Below the pieces are notes generated by a model. It was not told where the DNA came from. It did no database searches and worked only from the letters and a program-made list of their open reading frames with translations. 64,000 bases of DNA, taken from Actinostola sp. cb2023. Its lineage: Eukaryota > Cnidaria > Anthozoa > Actiniaria > Actinostolidae. Below are positions 44,932 through 56,225 of the stretch, one piece after another. The position numbers and the translations under genes are program-made. The stretch spans positions 87,501 to 151,500 of the forward strand of contig JAUJYZ010000135.1 in NCBI GenBank assembly GCA_033675265.1. The letters are read 5' to 3'. Positions within the stretch are counted from its first letter, which is position 1, and each line of letters starts with the position of its first letter.

Positions 44932-47544
44932 TTAGCAAAATGTACGTAATATTGGAGTAACAACAAGCTTTCTTGATTCACTTTTCTGGATATACGCAGC
45001 AGCAAACTTGCAGTAGACTCTTTGGATCGGCAAAAACGTTGCTGGGCCTGGTGAGTCAAATATGTTCGACTGCCATAGTTCAACAGGTCTACGAAAAGTG
45101 TTATTCTGCGCGTCCTCGCTGTACCATTGAATGCAAGCAAAAATGTGCTGCTGTTTTACATCATCATCGGTTGAAAGACAATTCGTGAAGTAAAACTTAA
45201 CTTCACCTGGTCTAATTGGAGCTGTGGGGTCTACTTCACCATCATCACCAACCCATGAAGCCATTACTCGTGCAGATCGTAGTGAACGAGACTCCAGTTT
45301 AGAACCAAACTTTTCTCCAGCGAGAGTAACACGTTGGTATCTTCTAGCTGTTTCGCTAACCATGTTGGCATTCAAATGTTTCTCTGGATACATATGCTGG
45401 TAGGTCTGGCAGAGTAGGTGGCGGTCATCTTGATCAAACTGCATGAGTTTATAAGACAATGGTAGTATTACTTGATCTGTATCTGACCATTTAATATTAC
45501 TGAGGATGGTGCAAACCGAAATTCGAAGTAGCGCAGGAGAACAAACTGTCACAGTTTCTACTGCGGGCATGGTTTGTGTCTGTTTTTTATAGCTGTTAAA
45601 AAACGACAGCATGCTGTCACTGAACTCTTCGGGGAGAGACACATTCCAAACAAATCGTGATGACAAAAATTTCCTCATAATCTGTATCTCAACAGAGCGG
45701 TTGTTTGTTTTGGTAGTTCCTAAGATGCCATTGTATCGTTCGAAGGCAAAGCACCAAAAGCTGTAAATGGGGCCATAATCCTCTATACAATCTTTTAAGT
45801 GGCAATGTAGATGCATGTTCACCCTAACAGCCTTTTTACCATAAAGTTTCTCGAACTCACGACAAAATTTCAGCAGCAGAATATCTGCCTTCATCAGATT
45901 GGTACTTGTTAGAATGGGTACTGCTAGAAATCGACATGCCATTACAAATGTGTTCCAACAGTTCAAATGATTATTAGGCAACAAGCCATCAAGGGCATAA
46001 GTAGAGTAAATGGTAGTCCAATGTTTCCACTGGCTTGCTTTATAGTGTCCGTGGTTTGAGGAAATTTTGTGAGGTAACCTGCCAAGTCCTGTTCCTACTT
46101 CCATTTCCTTAATTCTCTCTTCTACAATTTTGAGATTCCGTTTAGTGAGAATTTCCTCTTCGAGCCAAAGCTGAAACATCCTTTTAGCGGTGCCAAGAAA
46201 AAGATTGTGCATAGGGTCAATAACTGTAAAGCGAACAGCATCAAAATACTCAAGTTCATTGAGGACACTGTAGTAACACCCATACTGAGTTGCAAGCTTT
46301 CCGGCTGTAGTTTTGTTCTTTGCCTTTCGTACTTTATCCGCGTGACGTCTGTGAGTAGTGTTAGTTCTTGGTGGCCAGTTGTTCCTGTCAAATCCTGAGA
46401 AGTCTCTACCCGTTTTAACAGATCCAGGAAAGGCTTTAAAACATTTTGAACATGCTCTTTCTGCTGAATGGCCTTTGAATCCGCAAAGCTTACGGGCGGC
46501 AGGGATATCTGACGCAGCTAACAGTATTGCTCCTCTGTAAACCAAAGGAATGACACTCAAACTTGTGTGCAACCGTACTCCAGTCCATAACTTTTTCATC
46601 TCGTCAACCATGGGAGACAAAAAAGAATTTATAGATTTGGGCATGGTATCCATGTCGGGGATTATTCCCACTAAAATTACGTTTTCCCATTTAAAACGTT
46701 CTTCTCTGGGAAGATTTAACAGTGCTAAATATATAACACCAAGGGATACATCACTCCTTCTTTTAAACGGTTGAAACCAGTCCACATTTATAGCAAAGGC
46801 TAGGCTTCTTGGTTTGTTCAGGAAGTCTGTACCATTGTACGTTTGGAAATCCTTCCACACTTTGCCGTCATACACATCACAGAAAGTGCCTTCTTCTACT
46901 TCTCTCATCCGCCAATGCTCACATTTCTCTGCAATGCCTTGCCTCTTTAGCATTGTCTCAACTTGGTTAATTACACTGTTAAAACAATATACCTTAAGTG
47001 GATAAAAACATACTTTTCCATCGGACAACACAACTTTCTTTGCTAACTTGGTTCCACATTCTTTTGCTAACTTTCCTTTTTTATATGGTTTATGTGTACA
47101 ACATCTAATTTCAGTTCTTCCTCCAATTAGTTGGGTACAAGAACCTGGGTTGTACAGTGTTGAGCATTTTGGGCAGACAACATATTTCACAAAATCATCT
47201 CTGTCAAAGTGAGCAAGTTGCCGTAGCATATAAATCGACGAGGGAAACATACCACACAGCTCAATCAGATACTGGCAGTTACATGTGGTCCCAATTAAAT
47301 GGAGAAACTGAAGGTGAAATCGTAGAAGCCATTCCAACCCATTATCACTAATCTTGCAATTTGTCTGCCATAGAAGTATGAAGAAGGCAAACCACTGTAA
47401 AAGAGAAGTTAATTTCTTTATGAGTGAAGATGGTGCACATGGATCTGGGAGAGGCTGCTCAGTTTCAAAGTCCTGAAGGATATCCGCCATTTTTTCACCC
47501 CAGAACTCAGGTTCTTCTTCCAAGTTGCCTGTCATGCCATCAAT
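44932..47544 (-). CDS. Transposase exon 3 (catalytic)
   Basis: After TCTTTAG it reads IDGMTGNLEEEPEFWGEKM and stays open for 870 codons. It includes the Cys pairs CPKCSTLYNPGSC and CSKC, and ends ESRKLVVTPILRTFC. Confidence 0.85.
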   Translation of the reverse strand: MDGMTGNLEEEPEFWGEKMADILQDFETEQPLPDPCAPSSLIKKLTSLLQWFAFFILLWQTNCKISDNGLEWLLRFHLQFLHLIGTTCNCQYLIELCGMFPSSIYMLRQLAHFDRDDFVKYVVCPKCSTLYNPGSCTQLIGGRTEIRCCTHKPYKKGKLAKECGTKLAKKVVLSDGKVCFYPLKVYCFNSVINQVETMLKRQGIAEKCEHWRMREVEEGTFCDVYDGKVWKDFQTYNGTDFLNKPRSLAFAINVDWFQPFKRRSDVSLGVIYLALLNLPREERFKWENVILVGIIPDMDTMPKSINSFLSPMVDEMKKLWTGVRLHTSLSVIPLVYRGAILLAASDIPAARKLCGFKGHSAERACSKCFKAFPGSVKTGRDFSGFDRNNWPPRTNTTHRRHADKVRKAKNKTTAGKLATQYGCYYSVLNELEYFDAVRFTVIDPMHNLFLGTAKRMFQLWLEEEILTKRNLKIVEERIKEMEVGTGLGRLPHKISSNHGHYKASQWKHWTTIYSTYALDGLLPNNHLNCWNTFVMACRFLAVPILTSTNLMKADILLLKFCREFEKLYGKKAVRVNMHLHCHLKDCIEDYGPIYSFWCFAFERYNGILGTTKTNNRSVEIQIMRKFLSSRFVWNVSLPEEFSDSMLSFFNSYKKQTQTMPAVETVTVCSPALLRISVCTILSNIKWSDTDQVILPLSYKLMQFDQDDRHLLCQTYQHMYPEKHLNANMVSETARRYQRVTLAGEKFGSKLESRSLRSARVMASWVGDDGEVDPTAPIRPGEVKFYFTNCLSTDDDVKQQHIFACIQWYSEDAQNNTFRRPVELWQSNIFDSPGPATFLPIQRVYCKFAAAYIQKSESRKLVVTPILRTFC

Positions 47545-50500
47545 CTAAAGATCAGATAGGAAACATGAAAATTGAGGAACAAATAACCCTCATTTAACCA
47601 TGGGTTCAGGCCCTGAGGGGCAGGGAAATTAACAAAATAGTATTCTTATAAGTACACATACCATGGCACTGAGGGATATTAGTGATTAAATGTCGCGAAG
47701 CCGAGGGAGGGTTAGTGGAAGTTACTGACTCTCCCGAGGCTGAGGGGGCATTTAATCACTAATATCCCGAAGATGCCATGGTATTAGTTTGTAATACCAT
47801 AATCACCGAGGAAATGAACAAAAATACAGGTTTGAGTTAACCGGCGCAAGTGAATGAATATATTATAGTGTTTTGTGAAAGAGTCTTGATTAGACTGTAC
47901 TCTGGGGGATACTTCAAGTTGCTCATCTTTGTTTCATTTACACAATGAAAGAGTATAAATTAGTAAGTAGAGTACCTGAAGGTACACAGATCAGAAATGG
48001 AGGAAGGTCGGTTTGCGCCGCCGAAGTAGAGCATACTGAAAATCAGAGAAAATTGCCGAATAATATAATACTTCATTGTGTGAAAAATAAAGAAAATAAG
48101 TGACATAGAATATCCTTTGCGTTGGTCTTTTGTAGATTTCCTTCTGTTTGGATATTCAGAACATCGTTAACGCATGCACAATTAAGCACAACAATTGTCC
48201 CACACGTCTTGAATGCTCGAGTCACTGTAAGTAGAGGGCGATTTTAAAATTAATTTACTCTTCGGTTTGCTCATGGGTCCCAATGATTATGTGTAAACCT
48301 GATGTATATGAGGGACTGACTTGCATCCTCATGCATAGTAATGAGGGAATTTAGTCATGAGTGATGCTTGACTTAGAGCTTTCGCAAGGGATATTCGATG
48401 TTAAATGTCCCTCGTGGAACAATGAAAACCGAGGTGATCATGGTATTCAATAGGATATTTTTCAATAGGATTCATTGAGCAGTGATTTAACAGCATAATT
48501 TGTTACCGGAAGTGGGGACAATAGCAGGGATTTATACGGGACTTTTAACATACTACTTGACCCGAGCAGGGTTTTTAACACCGGCTAAATGTTAAATGTC
48601 CCAGGGGGGTTGGGGGGGGGGGGGGGGGGGGGTCAGGTGGGGGTGGTGGCATGGAGGTGAGGTGAGGTGGGGGGGGGGGGGGGGTTGAGGTTTCAATTGA
48701 CTGATGCATTATTATTTTGCACATAAGCTAGGTTACCATTTATATTTCTAAATGAAAATTAATTATTTTATTTTTATTTTATAAGCTTCAACATACGACA
48801 AACACACAGAGTATTATTTCATAAATGAGAGCAACCAGTTTTCCTTTGCACTTTTTTAGGATTAAAAGGCCTGTATAAATCCTTGCTATTGTCCCCACTT
48901 CCGGTAACAAATTATGCTGTTAAATCACTGCTCAATGAATCCTATTGAAGAATATCCTATTGAAAAATATTTTGTTAATTTACCTGCCCCTCAGGGCCTG
49001 AACCCATGGTTAAATGAGGGTTAAATTCTAGCTATGCCCCAGCAGTCAGGGGGCTGGGATTTGACTGATGCATAATATATTATTATTGCACATGTAAATT
49101 AATGTACATATATATTAATTAGCAAATTACCCACAATACAGCCTTTTGCAAAAATTCTGTCGTGACCAAGTATATAAGTATATAAGTATATCACTATATA
49201 CCCGAAGATTTATACTATCAAATGAATGTGAAAATAACGTTTGTGTGTAGATTGTATCGTATTCATGACTCTCCAATCCACACTTGTACAGTCAACCATC
49301 TTGAAATGCGTGTACGGGTAGCGTTCGGGCATGCAGGACTCACACGGGTATATAGTGATATAGTGATAATAATACTTATATACTTATATACTTGGTCGCG
49401 ACAGAATTTTTGCAAAAGGCTGTATTACCCACAATATAAAAAATAAATATAATTTAATATAACTAATAAAATAATTACCCACAATAAAAAATGATTGTAT
49501 TGTATAAATATAAAGCTTTTCTTGTATGTTTGCTCAGAAACATACTTTGTACAATTTAAACAATGAAGAATCCAACCTACAAAGACACCCTATTAAATAT
49601 AAAGCTGTCTTTGTGTGTGTATTTATCACGAGACAGTTATTTAAATATTTAAATATACCCGTATGTCATGGATATAATTAGCCTGCATAGACCACCAGCT
49701 ACGCAGGCTAAACAAAGGTTTTCATTCTCAACATACACATCCATACATTCCCATGGCAAACTCACCTTGTCATCTATTGTAGAGTCCAAAAGGGTTTGTG
49801 AAGTTTCAGTATTGTGTTCAGTTTCAAACTCAAAGTGGCTGTTTTCTGAGATATTAAACGACGGTTCTAAAAATGGATGATATCAACTGTTTACTACAAT
49901 AAGTTCAGTTATCACAAATGATCGACTGTAAGCTTTAGCATGTAGTTAAGCTTACATAACAGTACTAATTATTCCAAGGGGGGGTACTCCCATATATTGA
50001 CTATACGGGGATGTGCTGCTGGACAGGGTATGGTTTTTGGCCTCTCTGTCCTGAACAGGGTATATAATTTTATGTGAGTCTGTCCTAAACAGGGTATGGT
50101 TATGCACGATTGTCGTTGTTAAATATGGTTTTATCCGGTATTTAACCATCCGAGGATCATAATTTATTGCGATTGCCAATTAAACGAGTTAAAATTGTGT
50201 CTAAACAGGGTCCTAAAATAGAGGTTGTTGTCCTAAACAGGGTATATATTTTAGTGTTTTTTTTTTCTGTCCTAAACAGGGTCAGGGTTTCAAACCCCCA
50301 GCGGCACCCCTATACCCAAACATGAGTCAAGTCCCCCCCCCCCCCCCCCCCTTAATTACTACACTTAAAGCTAAAATCATTATGTAGGAGAGTTTTGGCT
50401 CGTGACTCTGAGCAAATTATTTCATATAAAGCTTTCGCTTCAAGTACTGATCAAACTCAACTGGAACTTCTACTGTAGTATTCTATTTTCACAACTATCA

Positions 50501-50898
50501 TCACTATTATTATATTAATAAACCAGTTTTTAAAGCTGTTCATAATGTTGTGCTTAAATATTTAGGTTTCATTCATTCATCATTCATTCATTCATTCATT
50601 CATCATTCATTCATTCATTCATTCATTCATTCATTCATTCATTCATTCAGTAGTGTCTTAATAGATAAGACTTACCTGCTGTTACATTGTCTTCATCGCT
50701 ATCACTACTGCAGCTTGTCTCAAAAGGGTCCGGTATACCAAAGAACGATTCTTCATTGGATGTTTTCCAGGTATCCGTTGATTGATTATAATATTCCCTT
50801 CTGTGCTTAAAATACGTTGTTTTACTAAGACTTTCACCACAGTGTCCACAGACAAAACGGGGATGCGTCGATGTTCTAGTTGCTTTATTATTACTCAT
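44932..50898 (-). CDS. Tnp2-type (CACTA/EnSpm) transposase, three exons
   Basis: Exons 50676-50898, 49766-49866 and 44932-47544 join in phase through GT-AG introns to about 978 residues. Exon 1 (MSNNKATRTSTHPRFVCGHC) has a zinc-finger-like pattern CGHC with YFKHRREYY. Exon 3 holds the catalytic region typical of Transposase family tnp2: IIPDMDTMPKSINSFLSPMV, SAERACSKCFKAFPG and FTVIDPMHNLFLGTAKRMF. It catalyses excision and insertion of the element in the nucleus. No in-frame stop is seen, so it may be intact. Intron 2 (47545-49765) is swollen by nested transposons. Confidence 0.85.
47585..49022. mobile_element. Inverted-repeat element in transposase intron 2, itself carrying a nested element
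   Basis: The ends AACCCTCATTTAACCATGGG and TTCAGGCCCTGAGGGGCAGG are inverted at 48981-49022. A hairpin (ggatattagtgattaaatgt) lies at 47675-47770, and a second inverted-repeat unit is nested at 48449-48961. Short poly-G tracts occur at 48608-48690. No gene inside. Confidence 0.7.
48449..48961. mobile_element. Nested inverted-repeat element
   Basis: The arms aataggatatttttcaatag and gattcattgagcagtgattt, inverted at the other end, extend about 95 bp through gttaccggaagtggggacaa. It lies wholly inside 47585-49022. Confidence 0.7.
49137..49424. mobile_element. MITE of the TACAGCC-TTTTGCAAAA family
   Basis: The ends TACAGCCTTTTGCAAAAATT and their inverted copy enclose tatataagtatataag repeats; the sequence ttacccacaat flanks both sides. 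Related to 2802-4545 and 52875-53142. Confidence 0.75.
49766..49866 (-). CDS. Transposase exon 2
   Basis: A 101-bp exon between TTTTTAG and GTGAGT. It encodes an acidic stretch PSFNISENSHFEFETEHNTE then TSQTLLDSTIDDK, in phase with both neighbours. Confidence 0.75.
49975..50352. mobile_element. Decayed MITE with CCTAAACAGGG repeats
   Basis: Starts ggggggtactcccatatatt, contains about six diverged copies of gtcctaaacagggtatg, and ends in a C run after cccaaacatgagtcaag. The two ends are weakly inverted. Lies in transposase intron 1. Confidence 0.5.
50676..50898 (-). CDS. Transposase exon 1 (zinc-finger-like N-terminus)
   Basis: It starts at ATG 50898 and ends GCAG|GTAAGT. It reads RFVCGHCGESLSKTTYFKHR, a probable zinc ribbon, followed by a Ser/Asp-rich linker. 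A (CATT)n repeat lies just downstream in intron 1 (50570-50650). Confidence 0.78.
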
Positions 50899-51470
50899 CT
50901 AAATGTAGCTTCACGACTTCTATAAAAGCAGCTTGATTCAATAACCAAAAACGACTAGGCGTTCCTAGCTCCACAGGGAGCCCGCTTTAACATGAATGAG
51001 AAAAGCGTCTAAAAGTAACAAACCAAACTGCATAAACAATGACAAACAATAAGAAAAACACTAGAATAATACCATTTGATAATTTTCTGCGTATTACAAG
51101 GAAATATAATTGTGCAGAGCCCGCAATTCAATCTGCTGACCAGATAATTAAATTAATACCTGAAAATACGTGTTAATAAGCAGGATCTCGATTGGGTCTT
51201 CATTTTGTATTAATCTACATATCAAAATGTATCTATCCCGCAAATGTCATGATTCTATCACAAATTTAAATAATTTTAGGCTTTCGGTCTCCGAACAATC
51301 GACGAACAATCTACGAACAATCACCGAAATAGAAATTCGGGTCTTCCAGGTGATCACATGATCGCAATAGCCAATGAAATCTACTCACGCACGTGCGAAT
51401 TTTCTCTAGAAGCACTGTAAGCGACTGTAAGCCGATCATTCGACAAGACGGTGAGAAGCGCGTAGTTCAA
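50899..51470. promoter_or_regulatory. Divergent promoter region of the CACTA-like element
   Basis: The 570 bp between the transposase start and the start of the plus-strand gene. No TATA box stands out. Clusters of acaatc/gacgaaca repeats occur at 51290-51330. By position it should drive both genes. Confidence 0.35.
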
Positions 51471-52786
51471 ATGGCGGATGAAATTACTCTCTCCGATAAA
51501 TATGTTTTGCTGCTGCAAAACAGCATACAAGAAACTAGTGCCTTTCGTAAAGAAATAGCCACAAAAGAGAAATCACAAGACTCTCGAATCAACCAGCTTA
51601 TAGAAAAGCTTGAGGAGATTGGTGACAAGATCGAAGGTGCTTCGTCAAAAGGCAAAGCGAAGAAAATCTCAAGAACTGAACAATCGATACCGAAGCGATG
51701 TAGAGTAAGTAGCATTACAGTAAATGATTGGTTTGTTTTCGAACGCCAATTTGTATCGGTATGTAGTATACACAGCTAAATTAGAGTTGATTTTCTTCAG
51801 TTTTCATGTTTTGGCGCCAAAAACAACAACAGATCAAGCTTATCCGTTTTGCTTCGAGTCAGTCGGAAAACTAAGACCCCCAAAACTAAGAAATTATAAA
51901 ATGTCCAAATCAGGCAAATCCAATCAGGGAATCCAATGTTCTGCAGTTTTCAGTTCAAATCATTTGGCCAAAAAGTTTTTTTTTCCTACGGCAGCGACAA
52001 AGCACCCGCCATCTTTGACACAGGTAACCCAAACATACGCGGTTTAAACATCAAGAAGATGGATCAGAGAACTGTAAATATGTGGGTCTTTTTTAATTCA
52101 TTTGAAATGCATTTGTTTCACGACCCTCGGGATTTTGACCAAAATGTCAAGCTCTTGATCAAATCCCCACTCCTCCCCCCCCCCCCCCCCCCCCCCCCCA
52201 CGGGGTAACGATCTATTATTACTACTTAAAAGTCATTATTGACAAATAATTATATGTCTACTTTATTAAAGCTTGATTTCCGACAACACTACAAACTGAA
52301 GCTATGTCTACTTTATTAAAAACGCCACAGACTTCAGTGGATTTGTCTTCAGTGAAGGGTAAATTTCAAAGCTGTAATTTAAGTTATTATTTATTGTCTA
52401 ATATCCAAAGTTTTATCATTCTCTGACCCTAGCTAGTTCTTGTAGCTGAGTGTTTGATAACCCAGTGCTCAAATTCCGTTTTGTTTGGTGGTATTTTAAA
52501 ACTTCTGTTTTACTATTCTTTCAAAGGGTGTCGAGCAGAAAAAATAAAGACATTTTCACAAGAGTGGCTGAGGGTGTAATTAATGACTATGGTGGGAAGT
52601 GCCCGTGGTCAAATGCCCAGTTAAGAGGTAAGAATACTATAAATGGTGACAACTTTTTATCCTTTTTTGCATTTGATTACGGGTATTAATTTTTGATTAT
52701 TTATTAAAACATTATTCTCTTGTTGTTATTATTATAAATTATTACTATTATTATTATTATTATTCATTATTATTATTATTTACTAC

Positions 52787-52818
<32 letters not shown>

Positions 52819-55009
52819 CTTAATTTATTTATCTTCATCTTTTTATATATATATATGATATATATTGCTTATACTACAGTCATTTGCAAAAATTCTGGCC
52901 GCCCCGATATATCAATATATCGGGTGCATTATGGGTAATTAAATAATACAATTTTGAGTTTCCTAACTTATTAAATGAAGCAAAATACAAACGTCAGACT
53001 AAAATAAACATCATACTAATTATTTCTACCAACTTTGCTGGCGTTAACCCGCTTTAAGGGGAATTTTCGATTATTTAATTACCCATAATGCACCCGATAT
53101 ATTGATATATCGTGGCGGCCAGAATTTTTGCAAATGACTGTATATTATTCATATTTATTGTTTGTATTTTAATATCATTAGTTAATTGTTATTGAACAAT
53201 CCAAGCGATCATTTTAAATTTTGTAAATTATAAGGATTTTTATCTATTTTTCTATCTCTTATTTGTAATTTGTTTTGAGGAATAAAGTTATTATATTATT
53301 ATTATTATTATCTGATTATTACTATTTAAATATTTATTCTCTCAGAATGTAACAAAATTTATTTTCCTCCCATACAGAATCGTGTATTACATACTACAAG
53401 TCTCTTAGTGATGCTGTCAGGAGAAAGAAGAACAAGTCAGCAGATAACCACAATATTATTTGCAGGCGACAAGGAAGAATGAGAGAGGTGGGTTTGAAAC
53501 TGGTCAATGAGCACCATATCAACTTCAGTTATAGTGGCACTCTTTGAGAACGATGCATCAAAACAATAGATTAAATTATATATTGTATGTTATTTTGGCA
53601 TGTCTGATCGTGTTTTGCCAGTCCATAGTCTGTCGCTCGTTACTCGCTCCCAGAGAAATACTCCTGGGAACGAAGTCTGTTGGAACTTGTTACGGAAGTC
53701 AAAAATGGCGGATGTCCTATTCACAAACCAGAATATACTTGATACTGATTGGTCGACCTTCCCAGGTCGACCAAGTAAGGAGCGACATAATATACCCCTG
53801 GGTTCCCGAGGATGCCATCTCCTGAGTTCATACATATCTCTGCTGCTTCTTTGTAGTTTTCCGCGATATCTCTTTGTGTTAGTCTAACTTTGTCCTGGTG
53901 AGAGAGACATCGCGGAAAACAACAAAGAAGAGGCCGAGAGAGACGTATGAACTCAGTCTTCATCATCATCATCATCATCAGGAGATGGCGGACTGGCAAA
54001 ACACGATCAGACATGCCAAAATAACATACAATGGCAAATCTACTAACTAAAGAAAATGCTTGGAGTCTATCTACTGAGCAAGTGCCCTACAACTCCCATA
54101 GCCGTTTATATAACACAATCGAGCATTTATATTACTTGCATAAGATATTTATAATTTTTGAATGTTTTCTCTATCATGTCTCTCTGTCTTCTGATATGAA
54201 CACCCTCGCGCGCTGTAGACAGTCAATCAGAACGCACGTTTAGATATCGCATATATTTTATGATTAACAAATGAAGAAGGCTAAAGGTACGGCAAATAAT
54301 GTTTACGGGTAATAAAATCGTGAAACCAGTCGCGCAACAATGTTGCCTTGCAAATTGCAGAAACAATGTTGCTCGTATTACCACACCGCGTGCAACACAT
54401 TTTCTTTGTTGCGAAGAGTAGAGAGGGCTTCTATAACGTGCAACATCACAACATTGCTTTATTCTCTCTTGCGTTACAACTCCCATCGTGTTTATATCAC
54501 AGCATATATAGTCACGCTAGCTCGAGCATTCTACATTGCTCGAATAAGTGATATCTACTAATTAGTTATTTAACTTCGTTTGGCAGAAACTTTCAAGGAG
54601 AAAGGGAGCATTGAAGAAAGTTGCCTGGAACGAAGCAACGAAGAAAGAGGCGAGCATGGCGCTCACTCTAGAATGCACGAGCTCAGACGAAAGTGAATAT
54701 GAGGAGTCATCGGACACAGAAGAGCCCGAGTTGGTGCGATATCAGATCAAACCTCTTCCCTGGCAAAGAAGCAGGCTATCTTCGATGAAGACACAGTTGG
54801 ACAACATCTACTTTAAGTCCTTGTCGAGAAGAACAAGGGCAATGCTTGTGCCAAGGAAGAGGGGACGCGTTTTTTCTACAAGAGACATGCCAGACGATAT
54901 TATTAGTTGGGCTATGAGACAGCCCAACAATTCAATATCTCCTAACGAGTCTCTGTCTGCAGTACCAGTCCATACAAGTACACCAAAAAGTTCACAGCCG
55001 AAACAGTGA
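51471..55009 (+). CDS. Second protein of the CACTA-like element (coiled coil, basic), four exons seen
   Basis: Candidate exons on the plus strand: 51471-51704 (MADEITLSDKYVLLLQNSIQ, coiled coil RINQLIEKLEEIGDKIEG), 52527-52627 (VSSRKNKDIFTRVAEGVIND), 53378-53487 (YYKSLSDAVRRKKNKSADNH) and 54587-55009 (KLSRRKGALKKVAWNEATKK, then an acidic region and LPWQRSRLSSMKTQLDN). The last three join in phase. Exon 1 ends in phase 0 while exon 2 needs two bases before it, so an exon is missing, the first donor is misplaced, or an indel has broken the gene. By analogy with plant CACTA elements it may be the DNA-binding accessory protein; that is inference. Confidence 0.6.
52875..53142. mobile_element. MITE of the TACAGTC-TTTGCAAAA family
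   Basis: The ends TACAGTCATTTGCAAAAATT and ctggccgccccgatatatca, inverted, are more than 60 bp. Interior non-coding. It lies beside ATT microsatellite sequence (52735-52815). Confidence 0.8.
53578..54034. mobile_element. Foldback element with 43-bp perfect ends
   Basis: The ends attgtatgttattttggcat and gtctgatcgtgttttgccag, inverted at 53992-54034. Inner inverted segments (ggagatggc; gagttcatac; ttccgcgatatctct) make most of the element self-complementary. Small ORFs across it on both strands arise from this symmetry. Confidence 0.8.
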
Positions 55010-55289
55010 CGTGTATTTTTCACTCGGATTTTATAGACGTTTGATTAATTATATTCAGTGTTTTCACGTCTATACAACTTATAACTTTAAAACGTTACTG
55101 TTCCGTATTAACATTTAATAATGTAAAATATAAATTAAAGCTTAGAAATGTTTTTGAATTTACAACTTGTAAATGAAATTGTAGACCGGTAATCTTGATT
55201 GGTTAATAAAATATTTGCAAGTGAAATTCTGGATAACTGACTTTGCTAAAGGCTTACAGTATCAGGGATATTACCACTGACCCTAAAAG

Positions 55290-55730
55290 CTGCTAAGCGT
55301 GTTTACGCTTAACGATATGTATTCCCAGCTTTACGATACATGTAATGATGAGGTTTAACTCTATTTACGCTCGAATTTACGCTGTCATAAATGCTATCTT
55401 TACGATATGTATTCCCAGCTTTACGATACATGTAATGATGAGGTTTAACTCTCGAATTTACGCTGTCGAATATGTATTCCCAGCTTTACGATACATGTAA
55501 TGATGAGGTTTAACTGTATTTACGCTCGAATTTACGCTGTCGTAAATACTATCTTTACGATATGTATTCCCAGCTTTACGATACATGTAATGATGAGGTT
55601 TAACTCTATTTACGCTCGAATTTACGCTGTCGTAAATACTATCTTTACGATATGTATTCCCAGCTTTACGATACATGTAATGATGAGGTTTAACTGTATT
55701 TACGCTTTCCGTAAAGACACGTAAATGTGT
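55290..55730. repeat. About 110-bp direct repeats in the right subterminal region of the CACTA-like element
   Basis: The unit (gatatgtattcccagcttta, cgatacatgtaatgatgagg, tttacgctcgaatttacgct) is repeated about four times, some copies shortened. It carries the TTTACGC motif that occurs inverted at the left end. Confidence 0.85.
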
Positions 55731-55989
55731 GCGTTTATCTCGCATTACGCCGAAGCGTAAATGTGTCGTAAAGGTAAACTTTACGCGACTTAAAGGAGCG
55801 TAAATATAGTTAAATATAAGATTTACGTCAGCATTACACTATCATTACTCAAATGTAAATTCGCTATTTCGCGTGGTCCCAGTTATCACATTAGACTGTA
55901 AATACAGAAGAATACTATGCAGAATAGATCAAGTACTATTCCAGCACGTTCGTCAAAATTATTACCGTCAAGTTTGTTTTGCTGTCCTT

Positions 55990-56225
55990 GACACAGGCAG
56001 CCCAACCATTCTTTTTGAGGCTATTTATAATTATTAAAAATATATATTTGCAAGCGCGCGTCTTTTTTTGATGGGTTTCCTGTGGTAGAGCGCACGCGCG
56101 CGCGCGATACGTATTATATTGCTATTATATTGGGTTCCCTGTGCATAGAAATGTATATGTTGGGATCCCTGTGTGCGTCCTGCGGGACGCGCCCGCAGCA
56201 ATGTGTATATTGTAAAAATATACAC
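55990..56225. repeat. Diverged outer copy of the palindrome arm
   Basis: The segment repeats the order of the right arm of the adjoining palindrome (gcagcccaaccattc, then gtttcctgtggtagagcg, then gttccctgtgc) with more divergence and extra tgggatccctgtgtg sequence. It suggests an older inverted or rearranged copy. Confidence 0.6.

Larger units (their letters stand above)
44033..55875. mobile_element. CACTA/EnSpm-like DNA transposon, about 11.8 kb, with nested insertions
   Basis: Inverted termini ACGCGAAATAGC lie at 44033-44044 and, inverted, at 55863-55874, with weaker similarity inward. The left subterminal region (44050-44360) has about 15 GTAAAG/GCGTAAA motifs. The right one (55290-55800) has the same motif inverted (TTTACGC), arranged as about 110-bp direct repeats. 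Subterminal motif arrays are typical of CACTA elements. The interior carries a Tnp2-type transposase (minus) and a divergent second gene (plus). I could not define a target duplication, so exact ends are uncertain. Confidence 0.7.
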
